From positions 1 to 26,726 of the IMG/VR virus record IMGVR_UViG_3300035698_007259: DNA of 26,726 bases; one strand, written 5' to 3'. A program made the position numbers and the translations under genes. The notes beneath the pieces are model-generated. The model was not told the origin of the DNA, ran no database searches, and was given only the letters and a program-made list of their open reading frames with translations. The DNA is from a virus. Below, piece after piece: positions 1 through 7,796 of the stretch. Positions within the stretch are counted from its first letter, which is position 1, and every line of letters begins with the position of its first letter.

Positions 1-127
1 ACCTCCACATTATTGATATGTTTTGATTTATTGTTCACCTTATTTAGTAAGCCTTTTTTTTATAAAATATATATTGATATATATTTTCACATTATTAACA
101 CGCGATTTTTATTTAAATTTATTATAT
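1..127. repeat. Left terminal inverted repeat (127 bp)
   Basis: Bases 1-127 are the exact reverse complement of 26600-26726; identity stops at 128, where the left reads CAACGC and the right copy reads TTTATT. Both copies share an 8-T run at 54-61 and a near-perfect palindrome at 64-87 (AAAATATATAT, TG, ATATATATTTT). The 9-mer CACATTATT occurs twice in each copy (6-14 and 88-96). Terminal inverted repeats of this kind mark the ends of linear PLV and Polinton genomes. No target-site duplication can be checked because the window ends at the repeat. Confidence 0.97.
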
Positions 128-142
128 CAACGCAAAATATAT

Positions 143-433
143 ATGATCAAAACAAAAAATAAAAGATTAGATAGATTTATTATTAATTATATGGGAAATA
201 AATATAGAGAAACTAAAAAATATTTATACAACTTGAATATAAATATTCCAAGATTTACTCGAACTCATCCACTATGGGAAAGAATAAAAAAAAAACAATA
301 TCAAACCACTCAATGTACGCCAACAAACCTGTGGAATACAAAACGAATTAATTATCATAGATTATACATGGTTCATCATCTCTATCCGGATCTTGGATGG
401 TTTTATAAATATCCAATATCATTAAGGCTGTAA
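143..433 (+). CDS. Hypothetical basic 96-aa protein next to the left terminus
   Basis: I do not recognise this protein. The frame is open from base 23, but the first 40 codons lie mostly in the terminal repeat and read as low-complexity hydrophobic sequence, so I place the start at the ATG at 143, 15 bp inside the repeat boundary. The 96-residue product is rich in Lys, Arg, Tyr and Asn, with an aromatic C-terminal half (HHLYPDLGWFYKYP). It has no signal peptide or clear membrane helix. It faces the methyltransferase gene tail to tail, with a hairpin centred between the two stops. Its promoter would have to lie in the terminal repeat, as for the ATPase gene at the other end. Confidence 0.6.
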   Translation: MIKTKNKRLDRFIINYMGNKYRETKKYLYNLNINIPRFTRTHPLWERIKKKQYQTTQCTPTNLWNTKRINYHRLYMVHHLYPDLGWFYKYPISLRL

Positions 434-456
434 ATATCACCAAAATCTCAAAAATC

Positions 457-477
457 ATATATTTTAACAAAATATAT
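457..477. terminator. Bidirectional 3'-end hairpin
   Basis: Perfect 9-bp inverted repeat ATATATTTT / AAAATATAT with loop AAC. It lies centrally between two facing stop codons, about 23 nt after the + strand stop and 19 nt from the methyltransferase stop. Confidence 0.6.
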
Positions 478-496
478 TATTTTTTTATTATTCTTT

Positions 497-1591
497 TTAA
501 TTAATTAATTTTGTTTGGTATATATATATATTTTCACTATTTCTATTAAAAAACTTTGTATTTAGTAATGCATATGTATTAAATGAACTAAAATATTTTT
601 CTGTTATTTTATTCATGTCAATAGTTAAATTTTTACATTTATTATAACCTGATATAATATAACACAATTTACCACTTGGCTTTATCACATGTTTACACAA
701 CTTGATTGTTTCCTCCCAATAATTCAATAACCATGTATTATAATCACTATATTTATTCACACTTTGATTTTTTCCTGGATATAATTCCAATTTAAAATAT
801 GGTGGTGAAAAAAAAATTATGTCGAAATAACATGAATACATATGTTTGAATTCTTCCAATTTATACAAATCTTCTGATGGAGAATTATATATTTTAACCT
901 TTTTTTGTGGAAAAAAATGATTAGCCATTTCACGTGTAGTGGTACATACTTTATCTATCACATCTGTTCCTACATATTCTTCAACTTCATTATTTGACAA
1001 AAATCCATATAAATATGATGACCATCCCAGAGTAGGCGTAAATATTTTTTTCCCATTTAATATTTTTTTTGATAATAAAAATGGAATGGATGGATTCATT
1101 ATTGAAGATCGAAAATAATAAGCTGATAAAATATTGCTAAATTGGTTTTCTTTTATATATTTTAATCCTGATGGAGTTACCAATTTATAATCTATTATTA
1201 ATAAATTCATTATATCAAATAATACTTCTAAAAAAGGACGAATGTTGCGCACATCTGTTTTTGTAATTAATAGTATTTCCTTAAAATATAAATTTCTTAT
1301 TAAATTTTTTTTATTTTTATTTTTTGAATTGGATATTTCATGGGATTTTATATTATTTAAATCAATGTCTTGTGGTATTTTTAAAGATCTATTATAAAAA
1401 TTAATTAGATATTTCTTCTTTTTTTTTACAAATGTATTGTATAAAACTTTTCTAGTATATGGATCTGCTATTTTATCACGAAGATATTCATTGTTTGCAT
1501 TTTTTATTTTTGCCACTTTTAAAAACTCAGAATAAGATACTTTTTGTAAATTAAATAGTCTTAACCAATCTTCCAGTTTAAGTATTTTCAT
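497..1591 (-). CDS. DNA methyltransferase (N6-adenine/N4-cytosine type)
   Basis: Probable SAM-dependent DNA amino-methyltransferase of 364 aa. The catalytic motif IV is clear: DIIFFSPPYF, with SPPY at about residues 262-265, the [DNS]PP[YF] signature of amino-methylases. About 75 residues earlier, FTPTLGWSSYLYG (about 184-196) sits where motif I (DPFAGxG) is expected and is followed by EYVGTDV, which fits motif II. The order motif I then IV is that of beta/gamma-type enzymes. The usual first Asp of motif I is a Thr here. The N-terminal 170 residues are lysine-rich and unassigned. I chose the ATG at 1591; the frame can be extended four codons to a TTG, which is unlikely in a eukaryotic virus. 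The start abuts the hairpin that follows the recombinase gene. Target base and site cannot be told from sequence. Confidence 0.85.
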   Translation of the reverse strand: MKILKLEDWLRLFNLQKVSYSEFLKVAKIKNANNEYLRDKIADPYTRKVLYNTFVKKKKKYLINFYNRSLKIPQDIDLNNIKSHEISNSKNKNKKNLIRNLYFKEILLITKTDVRNIRPFLEVLFDIMNLLIIDYKLVTPSGLKYIKENQFSNILSAYYFRSSIMNPSIPFLLSKKILNGKKIFTPTLGWSSYLYGFLSNNEVEEYVGTDVIDKVCTTTREMANHFFPQKKVKIYNSPSEDLYKLEEFKHMYSCYFDIIFFSPPYFKLELYPGKNQSVNKYSDYNTWLLNYWEETIKLCKHVIKPSGKLCYIISGYNKCKNLTIDMNKITEKYFSSFNTYALLNTKFFNRNSENIYIYQTKLIN

Positions 1592-1628
1592 TAATATATT
1601 CAAATATTAAAAATATTAGAATTTATTA
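1592..1628 (-). terminator. 3'-end hairpin of the recombinase gene
   Basis: 17-position stem with 15 pairs (outer TAATATATTC / GAATTTATTA, inner AATATT / AATATT) and loop AAA. It ends 6 nt from the recombinase stop and touches the methyltransferase ATG. Confidence 0.65.
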
Positions 1629-1634
1629 GTTTTA

Positions 1635-2654
1635 TCATTTCATAGCCTCGATCTTCTTTTTTTTTGATTCCTCTTGGGTGTCATAAGGCTTGTGATAATA
1701 TTGTGTCGCAATATCCACAGTATGTCCCATTCTATATGCTATCATTTTTCTCAAATTTGAATCTTCAATTTTATTGGCTATTTCCGTCACAAATATTGTT
1801 CTCATCATTCTACAACCTATACCTGGATGATTTTTAGGAAATGCCGGTGAGGTCATCTCTTTTACCAGATTAAGATAAGCCGTTTTACTTAATTGTTGTT
1901 TTGTTGTGGGATCTTGTAACAACCATTCTGTTTTATTATACATTTCGTGGTACTCCTCTAGCAACCGAGTAATTTTCATGCTGTTTTTATTTAATTTAAA
2001 ATTCTGTTTACCAGATTTCGTGTCATTGAAATAAAAGTTCCCATTCCAATAATAATTATCTACGGATAAATTCGGATCCGGTTTATTTTTTGGATAAAAT
2101 TTAAATGTTCTATATATATTTCGTCTTGGTGGTAAATAATTACTGGATAAATATAAAGCAGCCATTACTGCCAACAACATACCTTTTTCTGTTGGTTTTT
2201 TTCTATTCTTTCTTCTCCATGATGTGACTAATTTTTGCAGTTTTGACCACTCAATCCACGATTCTTGTTGATAAGGCGTTTTGATATTTTTTAATAATTC
2301 ATTATTTATTATTTCCGTTATTTTCTCATGCTCTTTTTTATAAAAACCATACCACTTGTTGTACATGGAGGTATTGCCCTTTTGAAAATCCAATAGAACC
2401 AATACCATCGAGAACATCTGCCGTTTTGAACTCAATTTCATTTGTTGTTCATTTATTTTTTTTATTACCATTGGATAATTTGTTAAGATGTTTATCAAGT
2501 TTTTGCTTTCTACTCCCAAAAGAAGCATTAATTTCGTTGTTACGCTCTTGTAAGTTATTAAAGTTGTTTTTTTGAGATTTCGTAATTTTGCAAGTTTTTC
2601 CATTATTTCTTCCAAGTGTTTTTTTTGATGTTGGTTTGGGGTTTGTTTTTCCAT
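1635..2654 (-). CDS. Tyrosine recombinase/integrase
   Basis: Site-specific recombinase of the phage-integrase (tyrosine) family, 339 aa, probably for integration of the viral genome or resolution of its replication products. An N-terminal helical core-binding region is visible around residues 25-120. The catalytic domain follows: box I arginine in LPPRRN (about R177/R178), a beta-hairpin lysine in NDTKSGK (K213), box II arginine in CRMMRTIFVTE (R285), and RMGHTVDIATQYYHK with H311 and the nucleophile Y319 or Y320. The usual His of box II is not visible, which is common in divergent members. A TATA-like TATAATAAAG precedes the ATG by a few bases and an in-frame TAA stands just upstream (2658-2660), supporting this start. 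The gene overlaps the end of a lysine-rich ORF by 206 nt. Recombinases of this type replace the retroviral-type integrase in many PLVs. Confidence 0.92.
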   Translation of the reverse strand: MEKQTPNQHQKKHLEEIMEKLAKLRNLKKTTLITYKSVTTKLMLLLGVESKNLINILTNYPMVIKKINEQQMKLSSKRQMFSMVLVLLDFQKGNTSMYNKWYGFYKKEHEKITEIINNELLKNIKTPYQQESWIEWSKLQKLVTSWRRKNRKKPTEKGMLLAVMAALYLSSNYLPPRRNIYRTFKFYPKNKPDPNLSVDNYYWNGNFYFNDTKSGKQNFKLNKNSMKITRLLEEYHEMYNKTEWLLQDPTTKQQLSKTAYLNLVKEMTSPAFPKNHPGIGCRMMRTIFVTEIANKIEDSNLRKMIAYRMGHTVDIATQYYHKPYDTQEESKKKKIEAMK

Positions 2655-2910
2655 TCTTTATTATATCTTTATCTGACTTTTTATTTTTAAGTGTCGAATT
2701 TAAATTTGACGACACAAAAATGTCTTTATCCATTAAGATTTTCTTTTTTTTTTTTTTCTTTTCTGGTTCAAACATCGACACTTCCAACGGTTTATCTTCT
2801 TCCATGTCCTTACATGATTCCATTTGAATGTTTTTTTTCATCCAATCCTCATCAGCTTGTTTAGGCAATAAACTTCTGTCTATATTTTTTAACAACATTT
2901 CAAAATACAT
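2449..2910 (-). CDS. Lysine-rich ORF overlapping the recombinase start (doubtful)
   Basis: A 153-codon ORF I do not recognise. The first 85 residues lie before the recombinase start and contain an acidic/amphipathic stretch (QADEDWMKK, DMEEDKPLEVSMFEPE), then a lysine run coded by a 14-A homopolymer (2744-2757 as T on the + strand). The last 68 residues overlap the recombinase in another frame and are Lys/Asn-rich, as expected of a shadow of AT-rich DNA. No hairpin follows its stop. A TATA-like sequence precedes its ATG. It may be a short real gene, or an N-terminal extension of the recombinase in another frame. An indel in the A14 run alone would not join them, because the recombinase frame has a TAA at 2658-2660; a shift in the A8 run at 2619-2626 would. 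Confidence 0.35.
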   Translation of the reverse strand: MYFEMLLKNIDRSLLPKQADEDWMKKNIQMESCKDMEEDKPLEVSMFEPEKKKKKKKILMDKDIFVSSNLNSTLKNKKSDKDIIKNGKTNPKPTSKKTLGRNNGKTCKITKSQKNNFNNLQERNNEINASFGSRKQKLDKHLNKLSNGNKKNK

Positions 2911-2934
2911 AATAATATAGCATCATATATTATT
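2911..2934 (-). terminator. 3'-end hairpin of the 701-aa virion protein gene
   Basis: Perfect 9-bp stem AATAATATA / TATATTATT with loop GCATCA, 11 nt after the stop codon of the upstream gene on the minus strand. Confidence 0.65.
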
Positions 2935-2945
2935 ATTAATTTTAT

Positions 2946-5051
2946 TTATTGCCAATTTTTTCCTGGTTCAAGAGTATCGAAACCTTGGGATTGTGCCGAC
3001 AAACCCTTTATAGCATCCAACAATTGTGATTGTGCGAACGCAGGATTGTCCCGGATTTCAAGAACTCCTAGACTATAGTTGGACATGTCACGTGCGACAG
3101 TTCCATCCAAATCACAAATTCTCAATCTTAGGGAAGTTATGGAGAGAGGATAAGCATTTTCCAAAGTATTATATAAATGAGTGTCAATTTTATCAGTCCC
3201 AACAAAATTTGTTGATGGATAAGAGATTGGACAGATGAAATTATTAGCTTTACCATACAAGGCGTTTCCTGTGGAATTATTTACGGGAAGTGATGGACAA
3301 TCAAGATATTGTTGCGGTAGGTTCTGTGCGTTCTTTTTTATGGTGGAAACGGGATCTTGACAACCAGTTCCATGACTGTGAATCCCATCAACCGACAACG
3401 TCTCCCCAATCCCAACAAATAAAGATGTGCCGAAATTAGCACCACATTCCAATATAATTTCATTAAAAGATGTATCCCATGATCTTAACTCATTATTTAA
3501 TTTATATGTATTTGTTAAATGACTTTTAGCATTCATGCCCGGATACACAGTACTATAAATAACCAACGGACCGAAATCAGCAGACATATTGGTCCCTTGT
3601 GAAGTTCTGGCTGGACCAGCTATCCACGCATTGTTAGAATATCCGTAATTTCCATTAAATGGGTCGACATTCATACAGATCATTTGCTCTCCAGTATTCG
3701 TGAAATTTGTTTTTCCTGCTGGATAATTATCTTCAGCCATAAAAACATTTCCTATCGCCACTCTGAAACTCGGTGGCTTTTTATACAAGAAACTATTTAT
3801 ATTCTGGTCGAATTTGGAAGAAAAATTAAAAGAACTAATTTTTTTTGGTTTAATTATATACTTCTCTGGAATTTGATATTCTGATGTGTAATCTGCTGCT
3901 CCATCTAATTTTTCATGTACTTTCACCGTGTATGTGTAAGAATTGGTGTTGGTCTCCGGAGCTTTTGAATAACATTCCACTATATATTTTGAAGTTATTT
4001 TCAAAGAATTAAAATTGTGATCAATTAATTGTCCATCGTTGTCATAATATTGAACATTTAAAGTCATCGCATCAGTTTGATCGTCTGGTCTATGAAAAAG
4101 TAGTTTAAATAAAAAATCTTCAGTAGTTGAATCAGGCATAAACACGCTTTCCATCGCCGCTGGTTTATTCTCAATTCCTGTTGTAGTGTCAAACACACCC
4201 AATACTTCTACATAATTATTAACACCCCCAAAAACATAATTTCTTTGAAAATCCGCTTTTTTCATATCTATATAATATTTAAAAACTAGTTGTTCTGTTA
4301 CTTTGTCCGCATGTCCCGTCAAATTCAAACTAGGACTAATATAATAATTCATTCCTTCAGGAAGAAGATAATTATTAATAGACTGATTTATCAACGACAT
4401 CCCCATATATTGAACAATATCCCCAGTTCTTAAAGGGAAATCTAATAAAGCTGGGATCTGAGGGACCATGCTCATCGCCTCCGCATTGAAATCACTGTCG
4501 TATTTCGTATATCGCTGATACTCACTACGCAACGAAGAAGGCACATTTGTCAAACGATTTGTACCATTTGGAACCTCATAAACTTGAGTCATTGGACTCA
4601 ATTTTATATTCAAAAACTGATTCGCTGTTATTGTTACAGTAAAACCACCTCGGAAATAACTGTTGTTGGAAACAGAATCATTCAAGGCTTTTTGAAGAGC
4701 TGGTGCCAAATACACGTCCTCGTCTCCAGGATTATTGTGAGTCACACCCTGATCCAGCAAATAATTTCCATTTGCGACTATTGCTCGGTACATATGCCAA
4801 CTATTTCCAATTGGGGTTGTCCCTACCACCATCTCGAGGGGGTCCAACCACGGTCGTCCTATAGAAAAACCCAAAATATTGTTTTTTTCATCAATCTCAA
4901 AAGAATTCTGGTTTTGATTTATGCGTATTGACACACATCTTATTTGTGATCTAGGATTGATCACAATCGGGTCAGAAAAGTTTACTGCAAAATCTGAGTT
5001 CGGGTTTGGTCCTTGTTGATTTTCACTAGAAAAATAAATATACTTGTTCAT
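2946..5051 (-). CDS. Large beta-rich virion protein (701 aa), paralog-like to the 1300-aa protein
   Basis: Probable structural protein. The composition is that of a virion beta-protein: rich in Asn, Ser, Thr, Gly and aromatics, no signal peptide, no membrane helix. The N-terminus has the pattern NSDFAVNFSDPIVI then SQIRCVSIRIN (about residues 18-45), and the C-terminal part has ITSLRLRICDLDGTVA then YSLGVLEIRDN (about 635-670). The 1300-aa protein of this genome has the same two bookends (SSWTNQVSLNLEVGD...VEYAAVN and INSIKTEIRTNGKLAS...VVIYKVNRN), so I infer two members of one family with different middles. It heads a minus-strand group with an 87-aa protein and a fibre-like protein. The start is preceded by AATAGTATAGA directly against the ATG, the same element as at the 223-aa gene. 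It could be a vertex/penton-associated or spike protein, or correspond to the Tlr6F-type PLV protein; the sequence alone does not decide. Confidence 0.7.
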   Translation of the reverse strand: MNKYIYFSSENQQGPNPNSDFAVNFSDPIVINPRSQIRCVSIRINQNQNSFEIDEKNNILGFSIGRPWLDPLEMVVGTTPIGNSWHMYRAIVANGNYLLDQGVTHNNPGDEDVYLAPALQKALNDSVSNNSYFRGGFTVTITANQFLNIKLSPMTQVYEVPNGTNRLTNVPSSLRSEYQRYTKYDSDFNAEAMSMVPQIPALLDFPLRTGDIVQYMGMSLINQSINNYLLPEGMNYYISPSLNLTGHADKVTEQLVFKYYIDMKKADFQRNYVFGGVNNYVEVLGVFDTTTGIENKPAAMESVFMPDSTTEDFLFKLLFHRPDDQTDAMTLNVQYYDNDGQLIDHNFNSLKITSKYIVECYSKAPETNTNSYTYTVKVHEKLDGAADYTSEYQIPEKYIIKPKKISSFNFSSKFDQNINSFLYKKPPSFRVAIGNVFMAEDNYPAGKTNFTNTGEQMICMNVDPFNGNYGYSNNAWIAGPARTSQGTNMSADFGPLVIYSTVYPGMNAKSHLTNTYKLNNELRSWDTSFNEIILECGANFGTSLFVGIGETLSVDGIHSHGTGCQDPVSTIKKNAQNLPQQYLDCPSLPVNNSTGNALYGKANNFICPISYPSTNFVGTDKIDTHLYNTLENAYPLSITSLRLRICDLDGTVARDMSNYSLGVLEIRDNPAFAQSQLLDAIKGLSAQSQGFDTLEPGKNWQ

Positions 5052-5061
5052 TCTATACTAT
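5049..5061 (-). promoter_or_regulatory. TATAGTATAGA promoter-like element fused to the start codon
   Basis: On the + strand CATTCTATACTAT, meaning ATAGTATAGAATG in the gene direction. The identical 13 bases occur at the start of the 223-aa gene (7563-7575), and the 834-aa capsid gene has the shorter form TATAGAATG. Related TATAA forms occur within about 25 nt of most other starts. Confidence 0.5.
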
Positions 5062-5070
5062 TAAAATAAT

Positions 5071-5105
5071 ATAATAAAATTAAAATTTTTTTTTAATTTT
5101 ATTAT
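5071..5105 (-). terminator. 3'-end hairpin overlapping the stop of the 87-aa gene
   Basis: Perfect 15-bp inverted repeat ATAATAAAATTAAAA / TTTTAATTTTATTAT with a T5 loop. The right arm contains the stop codon of the 87-aa gene (5102-5104). Confidence 0.7.
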
Positions 5106-5365
5106 GTAGGTGGAGTTATCGAAAATAAAATATTGCCCTTATGGGAGATTGTAAGCTCATTTTTATCATGTTTTTTTTCTATGACAAATCCACTAAAGTT
5201 GACAGCTGTCACATTTGTTGTTCGTGAGAATTGGCAAAGCGAACCAAAAATTAATTTATATTGCTCTCCATCTGGTGAGGATGAATGATACAATTTTATG
5301 TCCTGATTTCCAAATGGTGGTTTAAATTCTACTGAATTGCCTGTTATTAAATAAGTGTTTGACAT
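5102..5365 (-). CDS. Hypothetical 87-aa beta-rich protein
   Basis: I do not recognise this protein. The predicted pattern is alternating short hydrophobic strands (YLITGNSVEFKPP, YKLIFGSLCQF, AVNFSGFVIEK, NILFSITPPT), suggesting a small all-beta fold of 87 residues, without signal peptide or membrane helix. It lies between the 701-aa virion protein and the fibre-like protein on the same strand, so a virion accessory or fibre-anchor role is possible, but this is only context. A TATAGTAAAT element precedes the ATG. Its stop codon lies inside a strong hairpin, which marks it as a separate transcription unit. Confidence 0.65.
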   Translation of the reverse strand: MSNTYLITGNSVEFKPPFGNQDIKLYHSSSPDGEQYKLIFGSLCQFSRTTNVTAVNFSGFVIEKKHDKNELTISHKGNILFSITPPT

Positions 5366-5513
5366 TTAATTTACTATAACATTTTTTTTTTAAGTATGAA
5401 ACGAACTAATTGCAAACAAAGAACAAATCACCCATGCTCAGGCTCGATCCCTTTTTTATCTTTAAGTACCACTTTTCTTGTTGGTTCAAGAGGTTTTTTT
5501 ATAAATAATTTCT

Positions 5514-5537
5514 TTTTAATTTTTTAAAAAATTAAAA
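5514..5537 (-). terminator. 3'-end palindrome of the fibre-like gene
   Basis: Perfect 24-nt palindrome (TTTTAATTTTTT / AAAAAATTAAAA), 14 nt after the stop codon of the fibre-like gene. Confidence 0.6.
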
Positions 5538-5551
5538 CAAAATAAATAAAT

Positions 5552-6388
5552 TTAAGCATTTGAAATACTGGATTTTGTGACCCAAGCTGCTCCACTCCAG
5601 AATTGGAATACAAGAGAACCTCCTGATTCAACAATTTTCCATTGGGAATTACCTACCAATACATCAGCCGCTTGAACACTACCGCTAGCAGTAACATTAT
5701 TGAATCCAGTGATGTCCTTGGCTCCATCAACCTGTACAATTGCGCTCGCGTCAACTGTACCAGCCGTATTTGGTCCATTCACTAAATCACCAATAACAAC
5801 AGCATTGTTCAACTGTAATTTAGAATAGGCTATGGCTGCCGCGGCAGCAACATCGGCGTTTCCGATTTCCAAAGCAGCAAGTTTGCTCTTCGCAATGGAA
5901 GCAGAATTACTGATCATATCGTTTGTCACATAATCATTAGCTAAAGAAAAAGCTCCAGCACTGTTCGTTAATCCTCCTGAAACGGTCACACTTTGGTAAT
6001 TGTCCGAACCAGATGAAACCATAATTTGATTATCTGTGGCAGCTGGGAGAGTATCTCCGGCACCAATGAACGTTTTAAGAGCCGCCCCGTCAACTGTTTT
6101 ATTCCCAGAAGTGGCGGCATCATAGAATACTAATTTGTCAGCATCATTCATGGTTCCTGCTGCCCCACCATCGATGTCCAAGGCTGTAATAGCGATACCA
6201 CCAGCAGCGTCAGTCAATAAATTGGCTGAGGCGGACAGAGCTGGTAGGTTGTATTGGAATCCGCCAGCAGTTGGGTTGGCGGCGACCATCTTACACTCTA
6301 AAGCGTCTGTTACTTGAAAATTAATTGTGTTCTCCACAACAATTTCTTTCTGCGTTGTCTTTCCATATGAACTGAGTTGACTTGCCAT
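5552..6388 (-). CDS. Phage tail-fibre-like trimeric fibre protein
   Basis: Probable receptor-binding fibre of 278 aa. The sequence is low in charge, rich in Ala, Gly, Ser, Thr and Asn, and has features common in phage tail fibres: NDADKLVFYDAATSGNKT followed by VDGAALKTFIGAGD (about residues 80-112), and two copies of a short helical unit, SASIAKSKLAALEIG and AAAIAYSKLQL, about 25 residues apart. The C-terminus (about 245-278) reads WKIVESGGSLVFQFW and AWVTKSSIS, a short beta tip. The gene is visibly richer in G+C than its neighbours, which hints at acquisition from another source or at selection for the repetitive fibre composition. It stands beside a large virion protein, as expected for a vertex spike. 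A TATTATAAAAGA element precedes the ATG. The fibre role is inferred from composition and repeat pattern. Confidence 0.75.
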   Translation of the reverse strand: MASQLSSYGKTTQKEIVVENTINFQVTDALECKMVAANPTAGGFQYNLPALSASANLLTDAAGGIAITALDIDGGAAGTMNDADKLVFYDAATSGNKTVDGAALKTFIGAGDTLPAATDNQIMVSSGSDNYQSVTVSGGLTNSAGAFSLANDYVTNDMISNSASIAKSKLAALEIGNADVAAAAAIAYSKLQLNNAVVIGDLVNGPNTAGTVDASAIVQVDGAKDITGFNNVTASGSVQAADVLVGNSQWKIVESGGSLVFQFWSGAAWVTKSSISNA

Positions 6389-6500
6389 TCTTTTATAATA
6401 TGTGAATCGATATTATTTTTAAGTCAAGTTTTAAATTTAAAATTACGACTCTATACTTTTTTCGTTTAAAATTTAAAAATTAAATAATTCCATATTATAA

Positions 6501-6902
6501 ATGGAAAAAATAACCAATGGAAAATATATCAATGTATTCGTTCCTGAAAATAAAATAAAATTATTTGATGGGAGAAACCACCATTCTGAGAAATTAAATC
6601 CTAAACAATGGAAGAAATTATGTTTTTATAAAAATAGAATATCTAAAAATACACAATTTGATGTTGTGGAAGAATACGAATTAGCCTCTTGCCAACAATA
6701 CAAAAAAGACACTTTTTACAAAATTGGCTCCATGTCCAACAAAGATCCAATATGGAACTACTATAGAATACTAAAAGATAATCCACACACACAAATTGGA
6801 ATTAAAATGAAAAATAAATCAAAAAAAAAATGTTCCTTACCCTCATTCCAACGCAAAACCTATAACAAAAACAACCCATACGTGGTGGAATTCTCAAAAT
6901 GA
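6501..6902 (+). CDS. Hypothetical basic 133-aa protein
   Basis: I do not recognise this protein. It has 133 residues, is lysine-rich towards the C-terminus (KMKNKSKKKC), and has an aromatic, partly helical middle (KQWKKLCFYKNR, DPIWNYYRILK). No signal peptide or membrane segment is seen. CATATTATAA stands directly before the ATG, matching the short promoter pattern of the other genes. It is divergent from the fibre gene (112 bp between starts) and its stop overlaps the stop of the 223-aa gene on the other strand by 9 nt, so the two mRNAs must overlap at their 3' ends. Confidence 0.65.
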   Translation: MEKITNGKYINVFVPENKIKLFDGRNHHSEKLNPKQWKKLCFYKNRISKNTQFDVVEEYELASCQQYKKDTFYKIGSMSNKDPIWNYYRILKDNPHTQIGIKMKNKSKKKCSLPSFQRKTYNKNNPYVVEFSK

Positions 6903-7565
6903 ATTACCAAACGGACTGAATCGCGATTTACATTGATACTGCCTCGCCTGTACTGTTGGTCGCAATTGATTGGAACTAGGTGTTTTTACAACAGGATTGG
7001 ACGGAGCTGCTTGAGGTTTAGGAGCCGCTAATTTACGTTGTTTTTTAGCGGTTTGTTTTTTCTCATACCAGGCATCTAAAACGCTCATTAAATTTTTATT
7101 TTTCTCTTGTCGTTTTCTATGTTTGGATTTTAATAAAGTAGTTTCCTTTGCTTTTCTTTGAATTCCTTCATGCTCTTGCGCCATTTTAAGAGCCTCTTCT
7201 TTTATTTTTTTTTGTGATTCTTTTTCTAATTTAAATTGTTTTACTGTTTCCGCATTATCCTCTTTCCTCTGCGCCGCTTTTGCTTTCCTAGATGCCAACG
7301 ACTTTGCCCGGATACGCTCCAAATGACTTTTTTGCGCAAAAGATAATGTTTTTTTTTTTTTGGCTTTACCAGCTTTCGTAGTTGGTTCTGGATCTGGCTC
7401 TTCCACTTGTCTCTCGATTGTCATCGATATGGATTTTTTAGGACTATCCGGTTTTGTTTCAGGACTAGGAGGTTCTGGTGGGGTTTCTTCCTGTTCTTCT
7501 TGTTCTTTATTCTGTTGACTCAGGGATTTATATTTAGGGGCTCGTTTTACTACAATATCTGCCAT
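6894..7565 (-). CDS. Basic coiled-coil protein (223 aa), possible DNA-binding core protein
   Basis: Function not recognised. The N-terminal 70 residues are acidic and proline-rich (EEQEETPPEPPSPETKPDSP). They are followed by KAGKAKKKKTLSFAQKSHLE and RIRAKSLASRKAKAAQRK (about 63-103), then a long Lys/Glu-rich helix to about 170, and a Pro/Ala/Ser tail ending in RFSPFGNSF. The phrase S-x-x-Q-K-x-H-L-x-x-I-R-x-K-S followed by Lys/Ala repeats recurs in unassigned proteins of algal DNA viruses. Charge and layout suggest a nucleoprotein or scaffold, but this is inference. AGTATAGA directly precedes the ATG. The stop overlaps that of the convergent 133-aa gene. Confidence 0.7.
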   Translation of the reverse strand: MADIVVKRAPKYKSLSQQNKEQEEQEETPPEPPSPETKPDSPKKSISMTIERQVEEPDPEPTTKAGKAKKKKTLSFAQKSHLERIRAKSLASRKAKAAQRKEDNAETVKQFKLEKESQKKIKEEALKMAQEHEGIQRKAKETTLLKSKHRKRQEKNKNLMSVLDAWYEKKQTAKKQRKLAAPKPQAAPSNPVVKTPSSNQLRPTVQARQYQCKSRFSPFGNSF

Positions 7566-7575
7566 TCTATACTAT
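7563..7575 (-). promoter_or_regulatory. TATAGTATAGA promoter-like element fused to the start codon
   Basis: Same 13-base string CATTCTATACTAT (+ strand) as at the start of the 701-aa gene. It lies in the 231-bp divergent space between the 223-aa and 160-aa genes. Confidence 0.5.
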
Positions 7576-7796
7576 ACATATACAGAATACTAATAATACA
7601 TAATGTGGTTTTAAAATTTGTGTATTATCCATGTATTTTTGTATAATTGTGTTTGTATTTTAATTGTATTTTGTTGTAAATTGTATTTTTTTTGTGTTTC
7701 GTTGTCCAATTCGAATTGCAATTCAACTTACAATATAAATTTGATTAATTCATTTTAATTAATTAATTAAATCATAAACAATAAAACAAAACAACG

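Noticed and set aside
23-142. N-terminal extension of the left-end gene into the terminal repeat
   Set aside because: The extension mirrors AT-rich repeat sequence and is hydrophobic. The ATG at 143 gives a compact protein and matches the arrangement of the ATPase at the other end.
2744-2757. Programmed frameshift at the 14-A run
   Set aside because: A shift here cannot join the lysine-rich ORF to the recombinase, because the recombinase frame contains a TAA at 2658-2660, between the run and the recombinase ATG.
5420-5470. Possible tRNA-like B box (GGCTCGATCCC followed by a T run)
   Set aside because: Only the B-box-like string is present. I could not fold acceptor, D or anticodon arms on either strand, and the T run follows too closely for a tRNA.
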